From Styela clava (taxonomy: Eukaryota; Chordata; Ascidiacea; Stolidobranchia; Styelidae): DNA of 64,000 bases. The stretch spans positions 17,033,426 through 17,097,425 of the forward strand of contig NC_135263.1 of NCBI RefSeq assembly GCF_964204865.1, written 5' to 3'. Each line of letters opens with the position of its first letter. The first letter of the stretch is position 1. The notes beneath the pieces are model-generated. The model was not told where the DNA came from. It made no database searches and was given only the letters and a program-made list of their open reading frames with translations. Positions 12,105 through 25,500 of the stretch are shown here, one piece after another. Made by a program: the position numbers and the translations under genes.

Positions 12105-12218
12105 CTTATCCTATCACAACCTCCAGTCCGATCACCAGTCCATAATTAACCAGCCATTTGTTTTTGGATTCAGAGACTCGGATGTGGAAGAAGCCGTGAC
12201 TGACTATCGGCTACGGCC
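12105..12218 (-). repeat. Fragment of the tRNA-derived SINE
   Basis: The words CAGTCCATAATTAACCAGCC, ATTTGTTTTTGGATTCAGAG and GTGGAAGAAGCCGTGACTGA match, on the minus strand, the SINE body at 7570-7890. The fragment stops exactly where the nested hAT element begins (12219), suggesting that element inserted into or beside the SINE. Confidence 0.6.
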
Positions 12219-13456
12219 CAGGGGTCGGCAAATTTTATGTCGCTCGCAGGACAAAATTCAGGGTTGCTAGTATTTTGCGGGTCGCATATATTTTTCGAAA
12301 GTTAAAAACGGAACAGCGCGCAAAAACTGCGACAATTCGTGAACTCAACTCAGTCGTCTTATTAAAAAAATATTACAAGGACATTTAATGTGACACTGTC
12401 TTGTTGCTGCATCACGCTGGATAGCTTTACGACGCCAAGATTTAACATTTTCTAAATGGGCATCACCAAACCCACTTCTTTGCTTGTTCTTTGTAATGTT
12501 CATTTTCGAAAATAACGGTTTGCACAAATACGTACTTTCAAACATCGAAGTGAATATTTCCGCATGATCTGTGAAATTTTGATAAATATTTTCTTTAAGA
12601 AGATACATTCTTACAAAAATCAAGCAGTGATCAATCTCTCGAATAGGATATGAATTTTATTTCCTTATTGCTTTGCAATATATTCGAATATTTACTGCGC
12701 TATTGAACCCCTGCACTCAGCATCATCTGCGTGTTTCCATTTGTCTAATTATAATTAAATTGTAGGCTCGTTAAACGAGTGGCTGTTCACTAAATTGTTA
12801 GGATATAGTATAATTCAGTATAAACGTGCCTCACCATAAATTCTGTTACGTAAAAAAATGTAATTTACTCCTCGAGCGTAGATTATAAATAAAAAAAATT
12901 TCATGATCAAAACCGCCGTTTGGATATTTCCCCGGGCATAGACTTACTTGTTTACTTCGTGACATTGGCCAATCAGCAAGATGCAAAAAACGTAACAATG
13001 CCCCCTTTCGCATCCGCTCAGACACTCTCACTCAGACAGATTTTTAGGCGTGGTCGTGAACATTACCTCATTTTCGCGTTTTTGAATTATATTCGTTAGT
13101 TTTTAGTTGTTTTTCGGAAATTTGAATATAAATCAAATAAGTCAATGATTACTTTGTCTTTCTATGAGTTTCAGTTTAAATACAGCAATAAAAAATTAGT
13201 GTAGATATAGCTGTGATAGACTAGGCTAAAATTCTTTATCGGATTGTTAAATGGTGTGTATTAGAATGATAGTTTGAAACAAATACCCCATGTTACAGGC
13301 AACAACTCGCGAAACCACTCTTAAAATAAGTACCGAAAATTTTAAAATGGTAAAGTTTGGGAAGAATTTTCCGCGGTCAAAGGTCGGGGAAAGGTCCATT
13401 TAGTGAATCGTCCCAGGCCAGATTATTATATTCCGGCCGTATTTTGCCGACCACTG
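12219..13456 (-). mobile_element. Nested decayed hAT element with transposase remnant
   Basis: The left end CAGGGGTCGGCAAATTTTAT and the right end ATTTTGCCGACCACTG are imperfect inverted repeats. On the minus strand at 12345-12623 a 92-aa frame includes FESTYLCKPLFSKMNITKNK, the C-terminal dimerisation-region motif of hAT transposases (the intact copy at 41536-43473 has GSTYACEQSFSHLKNIKTN at the same place). No clean 8-bp duplication is visible; GGCTACGG before and GGATACGC after match at 6 of 8 positions if the left boundary is moved by two bases. It is a broken copy and sits inside the element at 11601-13690. Confidence 0.7.
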
Positions 13457-13699
13457 GGATACGCAAACTACCTTGCCTTACTGCGAAGACGAGACCAGAA
13501 ATCCTTTCGCGTGTGATAATCGCCCACGTGATTCAAGCCTGCGAATGCACACAGAGTACAGAATTAAGTGCGCCGAACATAAAACAGGTTTCGCAAAATC
13601 GCCCCCCTATCGCCCCCTTAGACTTTTTCGCCCCCCTCTGTATCGTTTTCGCCCACTGGGGGGCGATATCGCCCACTTTGGGAATCACTGGGCTATACC

Positions 13700-14470
13700 A
13701 CCTCGCCGTTAACCATAGCGCCCCGCGCTAACCATGACGCACCAGAACTCAATTTCCGCATCGAATGATCGCCAGAGTTCAACTCCCCGCGGTTTTTTTT
13801 AAATGTAGGCTACTAAACCTGGAGGAGCGGAATCATAAAATTTTCCAGCTTAGTGGATGAATCGGTCTCAATGTCCTCGCCGGGCGAGATGTTCGACCTC
13901 TTTGGTGGGGCTTTCGCAGGTCGGTCTCTGGTCTATCCGTGCTTCTGTTTTCCGGAATGCTGAATACCGCCAGCAAGCCGTTATTCACAATCATCTCATA
14001 AACTGGCAAATCAAACAAACTGAGTGGCGAACGTGGATATCGTCCGGGTCTGGTCCTCAATTGAGGGCGCTTTCTGAAGAAATCAGAAAAGCACAGTTAG
14101 GTCAATTATATAGAATTCCGCTTATGGTCCGCGGTGCTCTATTCCACTCTCGATTTTAGAGGATGAATATATCACACTGTTTCGGCACCGTGCAGAGCTG
14201 GGTGACAGGGCGATGCCTTCGTGGATGACCCAAAGCGTTTACCATCACGATAACGCGGAGGTAGAGGAGGACATGGCTGTAACTGCGGCGGAAGTTTTTT
14301 CGATATAAAAAGTTGACAATTTTCAGGACCAATGAATTTTGGAAGAGCATTGGCCAATTCTCTCAAAACTATTCGAAATCTGTAGGAGTTCCCGGCGTAT
14401 TTTAAGTTCATGGCTATCATCCAGGACAGGGATGGCGAATCACTGACCGACGGGTCACAGCGTGATTCGC
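13700..14470. other. GC-richer island of unknown nature
   Basis: Clearly less AT-rich than its surroundings. Several overlapping frames are open on both strands, for example 13833-14060 and 14172-14420 on the minus strand, the latter with a proline-rich stretch. No domain is recognisable and the frames do not join simply. It could be a decayed coding fragment carried by a repeat, or simply a GC-rich repeat. Confidence 0.3.
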
Positions 14471-15014
14471 CACGTTTTTTCGGTGACTTGCTAAGACAGG
14501 AAGATAAAAGTGCAAATACATACCAGCATTTCAGTGATGAAAATTGATGATAAATCAGACTTAATTCAATCTAACAGTAAGTGAACGACTATAATATACC
14601 CTTGTGCGACCATTGGCAATAGGGCTGTAACAACGTTTATGGCATAACAATACAATTAAATTTGTTTTAAATTGTCTTGTGAATGCGGCTACTTTGGGAA
14701 TTTCATGTGTTGAAGGGGGTAGCAGAATGTTTTGGTAGGCATACGCGAACCTGATGCTACTTCACTATTTTAATACTCTTCGCTGCTTATTTTTTCCCGC
14801 ACTGCCGATTGGAAAACATTATTTTATGGACTCGAATTGACGACTACAAAAATCTGATGGGACAATGAATTTGAAAATATATAATATTTTCTCTAAGTTT
14901 TGAAACCATGAAAAGATTTTAGATTCAAAAGATTGGTATATCATGTACATGCGAATCTGTGCTTTTGCACATGAATTTTGTAAAACAAGTGCAGCTTGTG
15001 TAAAGCTAAAACTA

Positions 15015-15150
15015 CACAATACGCAGGGTAATCAGAAGTGCGGTGGCGATCGTATCGACGCTTTGTGTGTAAACGGCGTCATTCGAAACAATGGGAAGCG
15101 ATCTCGGGCGCTCGCCACCCTTAGCACGATGCGCCACGCCGGCGAGAAAG
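15015..15150 (-). repeat. SINE tRNA-like head fragment
   Basis: The words CGCAGGGTAATCAGAAGTGC and AGCACGATGCGCCACGCCG match the minus-strand head of the SINE at 7570-7890 (CGCAGTGTAATCAGAGATGC and AGCATGATGCGGCACACCGCC). Only the head is recognisable. Confidence 0.6.
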
Positions 15151-15360
15151 AAATTAGGTAGTGTGTTTTAATAAGAACTTGCTAAGAAATCACTGAAACC
15201 TAGATTGAATGTTTTTGCTTATTTTACTTTACTAAATACCACCACATGACCGAACTCTAAGACGGACGAAGGGTATTAACAACAACACCAAACTAAAGTT
15301 CAGTGGAAAAAAAATAAAGTTTCGTGAAAAAAATATATTGATCTGTAATCGCACTAGACC

Positions 15361-15651
15361 AGCGGTTCACAACCTTCTTTTCTTTCGTGGCCCACTTTGA
15401 TTGCACAAAAAATTCTGTGACCCATGAACTTTCTTATGCAAGGGAAAACTACAAAAAAACAAAAAATTATTTACGAAAAGATAGACATTTCCACTTTAAT
15501 AATGAGAATTAAAAAACAGCATCATCATTCATTGTTACTACAATCAAATTTTAACTAATTTATCAATAACTCCAGCAATTTTCAATTTGTTTGTGGCCCA
15601 CCTGAACATGTTTCTGTGGCCCAGAACTGGGCCATGGCCCACTAGTTGAGA
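15361..15651. mobile_element. Small non-autonomous hAT-like element
   Basis: The left end CAGCGGTTCACAACCTTCTT and right end AGTTGAGAACCAGTG form imperfect inverted repeats. Flanking octamers CACTAGAC and AACTAGGC match at 6 of 8 positions, as expected for an older target duplication. Subterminal sequence repeats GTGGCCCA. It is about 290 bp with no coding sequence. Confidence 0.7.
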
Positions 15652-16538
15652 ACCAGTGAACTAGGCACATAAAAGTTGTATTCGGGATCATCCTGAGCTT
15701 GGGACCCCCGCTCTAATGGATTATTATCTTTATTGGATCATTGGCTAGTGATGAGCTCAACTCGCTCTTCGGTCTTTCAAAATTCGAAAAGTTTATAATG
15801 TGCGCATGGGTATGTGAAGAGTATTAGTAATAAATATTACAGCAGATATAAAGTAAAATATCACCCTGTGAAAAATTTCGTTGCACTACGCATTCGAATT
15901 CTGAAAAGCCTATCTATACCATATCCTCTTGCCAATCGCTATCTTTTGATATAAACGTATCAGAGATCAACTTATATATAGATCTTAGTGGTCCAGCTTA
16001 AAATAGACAACTACAAAAATTTCTTTAACAAAAATGGGAAGAGTACTAATTGAAGCGTTACTGTACATGACATCGTGGCATTGGTAAGTAAATAATCATG
16101 TATGCTATAAAAACTATATAGCGTTATTTTTGTGTCAGTAGATAACGGCTGACGCAGTATAAAGACAAGATAATATTGCGTGGGAGCGACTGACACTAAA
16201 CGAGCATTCTCGATAAAATAAAAATTTATAGCATAGAAATCTGGCAAACGGGAACATTGTCGCGGGAGCAAAACCTTATATCTCTGAGCGTCATTGTTTT
16301 TGTCATTTATACATTTAAGTTGAACATTCCATTCCGAAAAGTTTGATTTCGCATGTCAACTACAAATCTACTTTTTGTGAACGCTTTATGGCGCCAAAGC
16401 GCACGGTGACGGCTTGGGGTTCTTGGTGATTTTGTTTACTTTGTTTTAAAATCGGCGCCGATATTCTGATATTGTCGACAATTGGTATGCGGCTTTTGGC
16501 AATGATAGGCCGATCTGCTGCGCTCTTCGTTTTTCACA

Positions 16539-19500
16539 ATGTCTCTGAAAACGCAAATAAATGGATTTACCGCTTGGATCAACTTACGTTTGGTACCATA
16601 TGGATCTCTTCTCACAAACGTTCTTACAGATTTAATGAAAGGAAGTCATTTGCAGCAGCTACTCCATAGTATGTTTATTTTCTTTTTACAATTGGTGTTA
16701 CCATATTCATTATTGTATTTAGGTGACTGCGCCATTTACAGATTTGATAAATCAATCATTCTGAAAGTTAACATGCCAATCTCGCTTTTTATATTTAAAT
16801 ATTATTATTGGGCAAGAAATATGCAAAATGTGGTAATATTCAAGCAGAAAATTCAAGCGTTCGCCCTATTTTTCCAAGAAATTTGATATGTCAGGTGATG
16901 CCACTGGCCAGGTTATTATCCTTTAATGACTGAATGATCATACATACTTATGTGCTACAGGCTTGACCGGAAAAACACTCAAAAAAATACAGTCACTGGA
17001 CGGTTTGACGCAACAGCAGAAAGTAACAAGAGTTGAGTGGTTTGTTGAAGAATTGAAAAAGTCTGAAGTTTTACCAGATAATGTTAAGATTGACGCAAGA
17101 CTGGTCGCACAAAGGGTTGCAGATCATGTAAGTTACCATAATGTGGCAAAATTTATTTTTAATAGTGTTTTCATATTCCAAGTATCGTTAGGCAATCTCA
17201 ATGGTATTTCAAACAAAAAGTTAAAATACGAAAAGCCATAATGTGATTCAAATAATGATTTATTTTGATACATTCAATGTTTATTAAATTGAAAGGTATT
17301 TGATCTATTATGGAGACTTGTGTCACATGATATTTGGTTCACATGGGAAAGAATGGAATTCTTGCAAAGTGATGATGCTCATTTATTATCAGAAATTGCA
17401 TTTCAGGTAACTTGATTTATCTTTCATATTAAATGAATGTGTTCTATTGATTTTGTTTTCTTCAGACCAAATCCAATAAAAATTATTATTGTGTAGAATA
17501 CACATAGCCTACTTAGCTACTGATTTTTAGTTCAATTGTAAGATGATGTACTGTTGCTGTATATTTTTTAATTCTTCATTTGTCAAGGCCTTACTTTTTT
17601 AAGAAGGTCATTTGTAATTTTTTTTGTAAAGTGGACCCCAGAACCCCCACCAAAGAAAAAGAAAAGAAGAGTAACTCGGACTAATGATTCCATGTTGATG
17701 GGATTTGGTGGATCCGCATCTGTTGTTGAGCCTGACAGCCCATCTCCAGAAAATCTTGAAGGTTATTTTTTTATTTGATTATCTAATTTCACTAAAACCA
17801 TATATAGTTCAGACAAAGAGATTATAAATGACTATGAAGAGGTTTTTATTCCACTGAAATAAAATTTGTGAGCAGCTCTATCCCAACCAGTTGTTAAATA
17901 TTAAATTTTCAACTTTTGTTGCTTTACCTACCATCCAGTTTTTATTTCTCATAATGTGATATATGATTGAAAATGGAAGTCAAATTTTCTAAATAATTTT
18001 ATATGATTTCTTATTGCATGAATACTATGTTTTTAAAATTAAATATGCATCATTTTAAAGCAATTCATGTTTTAAAAAATATTAATTTATGGTCATGATT
18101 TTCAGGTTATGATGCTTTTCCTGGTAGCGACAAAATGAAAAGTTTTAAATCACCAAGACCAAAAGGAGGATGGTACAGTTATCCATCACCAGATGATTGT
18201 ATTTTAGATATGATCAATTCACAACTCATGGTAGTATTAGTCTTTATATTTATTTACGTTCACATTAATTTCGTTTGGATATCCCATATTCTTCACTTTC
18301 CCAATTATGCAATTTGTATCCAAAATGTTTTTTTATAGTAATATATTAAATTTTTCTATTTTAGCGAGTTTCAGAAGGACGGAAACTGACTGTTTATAGT
18401 CTTGATGATCTTGTTGATAGTAGAGCATTATGTGGACTTATTAATTCATTTGTTCCTGGTACTTTCACGACAGAAATTATGTTAAATGACAGGTAATCAA
18501 ACATATTTAACTGACGACTTAATGCATATATTGCAGACTATGCCACGATCAGTGATGGGATTTTTTTTTTCTCGGAATGACATGATATTCAGCGAACCCA
18601 TTTTTGTTTTAGATAATAGACGGCTGCAGAAAATGGGCGTATTAGTTAGGGCGTAGAAAGTTATGTATTAGATTTCTGTGAAGCTTGCCACGTTAGTTCA
18701 GCTTACGTATACATAAATTTATGACGAATTTATTATTTTGCTATAGGTGGACAATTAATCTTGCATTAGAAACAATCGGGAAAATGTTGAGAGCCACAAA
18801 CCCAATGGGATCGGAAGATATATCAGAAGCTGATCCAAAGTCAATTTGTTCTTTTCTTTGTTTCTTTTTTATGTGCAGCTACAAATACAAACAATCGAAA
18901 GCAGTTATTGAACGTTTGGTAAGTATCTGTTTACTGTTTGAAGTATTAAACAAACGAACGTGAGAGTCCACTCGACTGAAGTACTTCAAATTGATCTGAT
19001 CGCTATTGTTTGAAAAAGATTAACGTTGCTAACAAACAGATATATCTCTATCAGATTTGTTTAGTAGTTTTGATATCTAATATTGATTTTTCAGAATTTT
19101 TTGACATTTATAAATTTTGTTTATGGGTGGTTGGAAATTTTTTTTGGAGTACTAAAGAATTATTACATTTAAATTAAATACTACAAACTTCTCAAATAAA
19201 CCACCTCCACCAATCGGAGCGGAGGAAATTAGAGTCCGAGAAAGAGTTTATACTCTCACTCAGGCAATATTACTATTCTCTATTATGAAAATCATCATAA
19301 CACCACAGATACATAACTAATAGGTGGTTGTAAATAAAACATTATCTTGTTATCCGAGAAACTTTATCTGCAAAGCCTTTTAAAACATTTGTAAACGTTA
19401 AAACCTGATATGGCTTTGTCATTGGAAATCTATTGTGTTGGGTGTTTAAGACGATTTAAGTCGACCTTTAAATCTATTGTATTGTTATGTTTCTCTTTGT

Positions 19501-22500
19501 TCACTCAAGAACAATTGTGTGATACCTTATGTGTGAGGTATGTTACTGTTCTTTGTATTGTCATGAAATATTTCATTCAACTCAGATATATTATTATTCT
19601 AGGCTAAATATACATTTTCACTCAACTTCTAAACTCTCAATTCTTAATTTCATTTTTATCACTAATATCTGAAATTTTGCGGAAAAACCTGTCTATATAC
19701 AATACTTGGGAATTGAGATGTTCAAGTATTCTAGCTATTCAGATATTATATTCATAATAAATATTTTTACATAATTGGACAATTTTTTAATTTAGCACTT
19801 CTATAGGATTGATTAGAAAATTTTATCTTAAAAATGATAATATGTGTCAACTTTGAGTGCCAGATTATTTGAATATTTCTGTCTCTAAAATGGTATTCTA
19901 ACTTGAGTGTTTTGAAATAAAATGTCATATGTCGAAATTTTGAAAAAGAAATTATTTAAAAATAAATAGGTGCTCCTCTTTAAGCTGACATCAAATCATG
20001 GTTTGCAACATTATTGTTAAGAATCATTTGAATAAAACTTAGCAATTCAAAAAAGAGTTTTTTCCACTATATAAATCATGTTACTAAATGAATCGTACAA
20101 TGCAAACTTTTCAATAGAAATCACATGGATATAAGAGTTTTATTTCTATCTACCCCATATGATTCTCACCAGTTAAAATGAATGAAAGATAAATCATGGT
20201 TACAGTTACGATATTAACAGCCCAATCTTGATTGTTGATAAATAACTGAATTTGCCGAAATAAATTCCAACAACATTTGAGGGGGTTTTTATTTTCACAG
20301 AAAGAATTGAAGTTACTGGTCAGAGAAGAAGAATCTGAAATAGCAAAATTTCCTGAAACAATCAAATTAGTACAAGATCTCCGGAATAAACAACAATTAG
20401 AAAGTTTATTGGAAGATAATCAGAGAGGTTTCTTGTACAATGATACAATTAATATCAAATATAGCTTGCATGGCATATTATTTCTCATATTTATTAAATA
20501 TATCATTAATTATAGAAAAACAGGAAAGGATTTGTGTTGGAGAAGAATTTATCTAAATACGGAATGAAATTGTGATACATATAAAAGCGGGGGTATTCAA
20601 AAGTTGACAATTTTTGACGTCATATTATGATGTACCATAATATTTTTTTGTATTTTACATAATATGAATATTCACTGTGACATCGTATTGAATTTCTGTT
20701 AAAAGCATTATGACCCCAGGAAAAATTTTCTACATTTCCATAAAATATATTCTGGCATAATTAATGGACATTTCAAATATCTATGTAAACTAAAAATTTA
20801 CATATTGTGTAGTTATAGGTGAGTATATTTGGTAATATCTTAAACTTGAAAACAAGCTAAAAACCTCGAAGTTGTGTTAAAATGTCATGGCACCAAAGGA
20901 AAGTTATGTCTTAAAACATGTTTCTAGCCGTGAAGAGGGCATGAGCCCAAAGCCTCTTGGTACACCCAGTAATACCCACTCTATTTTCAGTAAGATAGTA
21001 CGTATAGTACGTTATGTCAGTAAAAAGCTGGGTTGTGTATAACTTTTTTGTCATTTAGTTATTCGATGTTGTTTTTCTGAGAATTCAGAAATAAAAAGAG
21101 ATTTCAAAATTTATAAAAATATATTGGATTCTAATTCTTACTAATACACATACATGATTTTTTAGAACAAGAAATTTTGAATGATAGTTACGATATTGAA
21201 TACATCATGGAATGGTTGAATTATGTACAACAGATACAGGATGAAACAAGAAATATAATTTCGGAAAAAATGAGAACAAGATTTGATCTTATTCATATTC
21301 CACGGTAATTGATCAGGATTTGACTTCTCAATTATGTCATTATTTTTTAGATGACTCATTGATAGCAGTATTTTCCTCCATTATGTCGGCTCCAGATCTT
21401 GAAATTGAAAGAACCAAAGGTTCACTCCTTTCACCATATTCTTACTTTTCTTAACCTACGAACCTATATGTCAGCGGTTCCCCAACAGGGGGCTCGTGGC
21501 CATGCGCGAAACTGATTTTACTTTTCCCTTGACAAGAAAACTCCCTGTTCTCCCTAGTTTCATTGCTTGATGAGGTTATTTCGCAGGGTGTTATCACCTT
21601 GTTGGGCATGAATTGTTTGAGCGTCCATACTTTGAATTGCAGGCATATGACAATCAATGAATTATGTCTGGCACTTGTTATAAATTTGCAATTAACACAA
21701 GGATCAGGATTCTACAGAGCATATGAACATGAAGGTTGTGCACCTGATCGTAGAATTGTTTTGAGGAAAAAGAGCACTAAGGAATTTTTAGATGATTTTA
21801 CAGGTGAATAATATGATACTAAATTATTGAATTCCCAAGGTAATAAACTAGAAATGTTTGTGTCTAGCAATGAGCCACTGCAGTTGCATAGAATGTTTAC
21901 TTTGTGTATAGAATATTGATAGATATAGTCCCAATCTTCACTTGAATGGCCCTTTTTGTAACCGGCTATTAGGTTGCCATTCACACAATTTTGAGTTTGT
22001 TGGTAATGTTAGCACTATGTTTAACCATTATGTATATTCTCAATCCTGAAAAATAATGAGATCGTTCTGTGCTATTTTTTATGAAATAAACGATTACCTT
22101 ATTTTCATATTTATTTGCATATTTCATTATTTTTGGGGACCTCCTGAAGTATACACACCAAGATGGCGGATAACCTGAACTCAGGTTGTGTACCAGGTTA
22201 GGGTTCAGGTTATGCGACATCTTGGTGCTCATACTTCAAGAGTACCATTTTTTGTTTATAAGGTGTTGAAAATTCAAAAAATGTTCGCGATTTGTTGGGA
22301 ATGCCAAGACATGAGATGGCTGTATTGGAACCTGAGAAATACAAAGATTATGAGGTAATTTATTTATGTGAATATAGTTGTAAATACACGCAAACCAAAA
22401 TTTTCGAATAATCCTTTGTTGAATATTATTCAGATATATATTGAAAGCAATTCAAGAAACAAGACACTTCACGCTGGATCCACGTAAGTTAATGAAGTTC

Positions 22501-25500
22501 AAACCAGCTTTGTCTTGGGAAATATACTTATTAAGTACGTATATCCTTGCATCTATGCCAACCCCCCAAATTGGTGAAATTATATTATTTATAAAAACTT
22601 GCATATAAGCCGACTCTACAAATCGTAACACGTCTATCACAGCAAATGATTGCAGAAGAGAATTTAATAAAATGATAACCATTATTGTTATGTTTTACTT
22701 TTATTAATAACGGTAGGAAGTGTCAAAATCTGTTAGTGCGACCACAGTTATGTATGTGTAAGCCAAATTTTTAGTGCGATTAGAGTTATGCACGTATAAG
22801 CTGACCCCTTACTTTGACAACTCAGCCTATATGCAAGGATATACGGTAGTTTAAATAAAGTCCATATTGCTGCCATTGTAGCTACAAGTGTCCCCTCTTG
22901 CTATTTAGTCATATAAAACATGCGTCACAGATTTTTTTTTTTTGCATTTTTCAAGTCTAATGCTCATTTATTCATCAAAATTATTCAGTATGTTTTTCTA
23001 TTTGGCAGCAACAGATGACACAGTTCAACTTTATTTCTGACAGGTTTCTGTACCAAATATTTCCTGGCAACACTGCTCAGTGGCAACGAATGTTTTTTAA
23101 AGCTGTAAAGGAAGGTGACAAAGCTATTGTTGAAAAAATGGTTGATTTTTTTGATAAATCCCATCCGGATTTTATCAAATCCAAAGAGTCAAACTATGGG
23201 AACACTGTTCTTCATACTGCTGCACGATTCGGTCATTTTGTAAGTGAGTTTTATATAGAGTATGAATTTTTTTTCTTTTTTACTTTTTTGAACGTTTTAA
23301 ATTTAAATACCTATTGCAGATTTTTTTTGCCAGTGATATGATTGCTGATGGTGACTGTTTGGCTTACCATTCCTCTTTGTATTCATTATTATCCAGATCA
23401 CATTTTATTTCAGGATATTTGTCAGTTCTTATTGCGAAAAGGATGTGCAGTAAATACAAAAAATGTGTCAGGTTGTACGCCATTATTTCTTGCAACCGAA
23501 GGTCTTCATAAACAAGTGTCCAAGGTGAATGATTGTATGAAACATTTTATGTCAATATGCATATCCAATTTTGTTTGAGCTGTTCTGTTCTGAACATTGA
23601 TTTTCTCACATATGTAACTTGGCATGTTGGTGACTTGTTGTTGCTCTTCTACCAATGCTCTTTTCCATTTTGCTCCAAACTTGCATGGAAAAACGTTTGG
23701 AAATGTTCATGTTCAAGAGAAAGAAAAGCCGTTTTTCATGACCATGATTATTTTAAGTGATTTACGTCCTAGTTTATCAGTTATCCACTGACTGTAGTAC
23801 TTATAAATTCATGCTTCAAACTGCACTCATACAATGCATTCATACCTCTATTCGGTTTTACTCTAGCTCCTGATTGAATGGGGATGTAATGTGAGAGCAA
23901 AAAATTCAAGATGCCAAAATGCATTTGATATTATGAGAAATGAAGAAATGAAAGAGTTATTACAATGTAAGTTATTGTCTTTGAAGCCATTGTACTATTA
24001 ATGAATGACTAGAGTTATGTGTAAATAGACAGCTATTGTTCATATAAATTATTTGCATTAAAGAAATTCTTTTTCTAATCAATTTTTATTTTCAAATTTT
24101 TTGTCTTTCTGAGAGATCACTGATGAAATGGTTACAAGCACCACACATGTGCTGGAAGCTATACTTATAGATTTCTGCAACTGTGACCTAAATGGGCAGT
24201 TAATTGTAATACAGTTTTGATATAATTTTTAATCATTACGTATATAAATTGAGTAAAGTAATAGTCATATCTTTCGACTTTTTACTAAATTTATTCGAAA
24301 TACTTTTGGGAAATTTCGTATTTGTAATATGTAGTTTCTTGAAAACAGAATGCGATTTGAAGTATCATACAAAAATAGAGAAATAAAAACAATTTCAATT
24401 CGTCTGATAAATGTCTATTTAGCTTCTGGAAGGTATTGGTTATCTGCTGTCCCAGAAATTGTGATTGGGAATGTATCCACACTCCAGAGAGTTGTGAAAG
24501 ATCATATGTTAGGCATACACGAAATGGTTGATGCAGAAGCAAGATGTATAAGAGGAAGTACACTGCTTCATACTGCCGTGCATTTTTCACAAGTTGAAAC
24601 CATCGAGGTAATTTTTCGAAATTATATCTCATGGATTACAGTTATCTTTGTTGAAAAGTCCAGTATTGATAATATTTTTTTTTATTTTATCCCTGGGTAG
24701 AAATACTGTGATGAGCCAGCTTAATTGTCTCTCATCTGGTTACCAGGCCAGGTAACCTGCTAGCCAGTAAGTTTTCCTGACACTGATAGCAAAAACTGGA
24801 TAATCTGCTATTCTGAATACATTATTGAAAAATATTTTTTCAAGTTTGGAAGATTAAATACCGGTATATTCTAAATTAGGTTTATTCAACAAAGAACACA
24901 TATGAACAAATGTGTATTTATTGGATTTCAATTTGAAAATGGGAGAATGTTAAAATAAACAGTGATTTGATTAATTCTCTATATTTTTAGAGATTTAGAA
25001 ATTAAACGAAGCTTTTTTGAGCATGTGAAACTTCCCCTGTCACTTGTTTAAGATAATTTTTCAAATGTCATCATCTTAAATTATTCTTAAAATCATATTG
25101 AATATAAACAATCTCAAATTAATTACTTATCGATCTTTAGATCGGTAAGTATGTTGATAGATATTTGTCTGTCTGTTAGATGCATGCGATATCTCACGAA
25201 GGCGTGGTTGAATCTGCTCCAAATTTTGCATGTGCATTCATCATATCTCGGACCAGAAGCCTATTGATGTTGGATTAATTATGTCGTATAATTAGCGAGT
25301 TATTAATTAATTAGTGATGGGACACGCGGTATCACTATAGAGTCATGAATCGAAAACGCAATTTCGATCGATAAGTCTTCGGTCTCCGACCGATATTCTC
25401 GTTTGAATATTGATTCATTTCGAACACAGCTGGTTCCAGGTTTTTGGACTGGAGTACCATGGTAGGAATTTGCGTGCTCCTGAAGTATGCTAAGAACTAA

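Larger units (their letters stand above)
11601..13690. mobile_element. hAT element (2.1 kb) with perfect target duplication and a nested insertion
   Basis: The outer ends are CAGTGGTTCCCAAACTTTTT on the left and AAGTTTGGGAATCACTG-type sequence on the right (GGGAATCACTG ends at 13690). The flanking 8-bp repeat GGCTATAC is identical at 11593-11600 and 13691-13698. Sequence just inside both ends is rich in a CGCCCCC-type word (11620-11665 and 13605-13670). A second hAT-like element is nested at 12219-13456. The outer element no longer encodes an intact transposase. Confidence 0.9.
7311..16538. other. Gene-poor, transposon-rich intergenic block
   Basis: About 9.2 kb without a host gene I can support. 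It holds a tRNA-derived SINE (7570-7890), a non-autonomous hAT element (8186-8953), a 280-bp tandem duplication (10262-10820), a 2.1-kb hAT element with a nested one (11601-13690), a GC-richer island (13700-14470), a SINE fragment (15015-15150) and a small hAT-like element (15361-15651). The segments 8962-10260, 10821-11600, 14471-15015 and 15660-16538 show only AT-rich sequence with short, unsupported frames. Near 9050-9130 there are TATTCGAAT-type words resembling hAT ends. Confidence 0.5.

Noticed and set aside
16011..16271. 86-aa minus-strand frame upstream of the CH-ankyrin gene
   Set aside because: No domain, and it is not connected to any other plausible exon.
24108..24192. Open stretch (ITDEMVTSTTHVLEAILIDF) between two ankyrin exons
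   Set aside because: It looks protein-like, but no acceptor/donor pair gives compatible phases with the exon ending at 23966; the direct junction 23966 to 24423 keeps the frame. Its right side also lacks a clear GT donor.
25120..25160. Inverted repeat ACTTATCGATCTTTAGATCGGTAAGT
   Set aside because: A short imperfect hairpin in an intron, followed by repeat-like sequence to about 25400; too little to assign a class.
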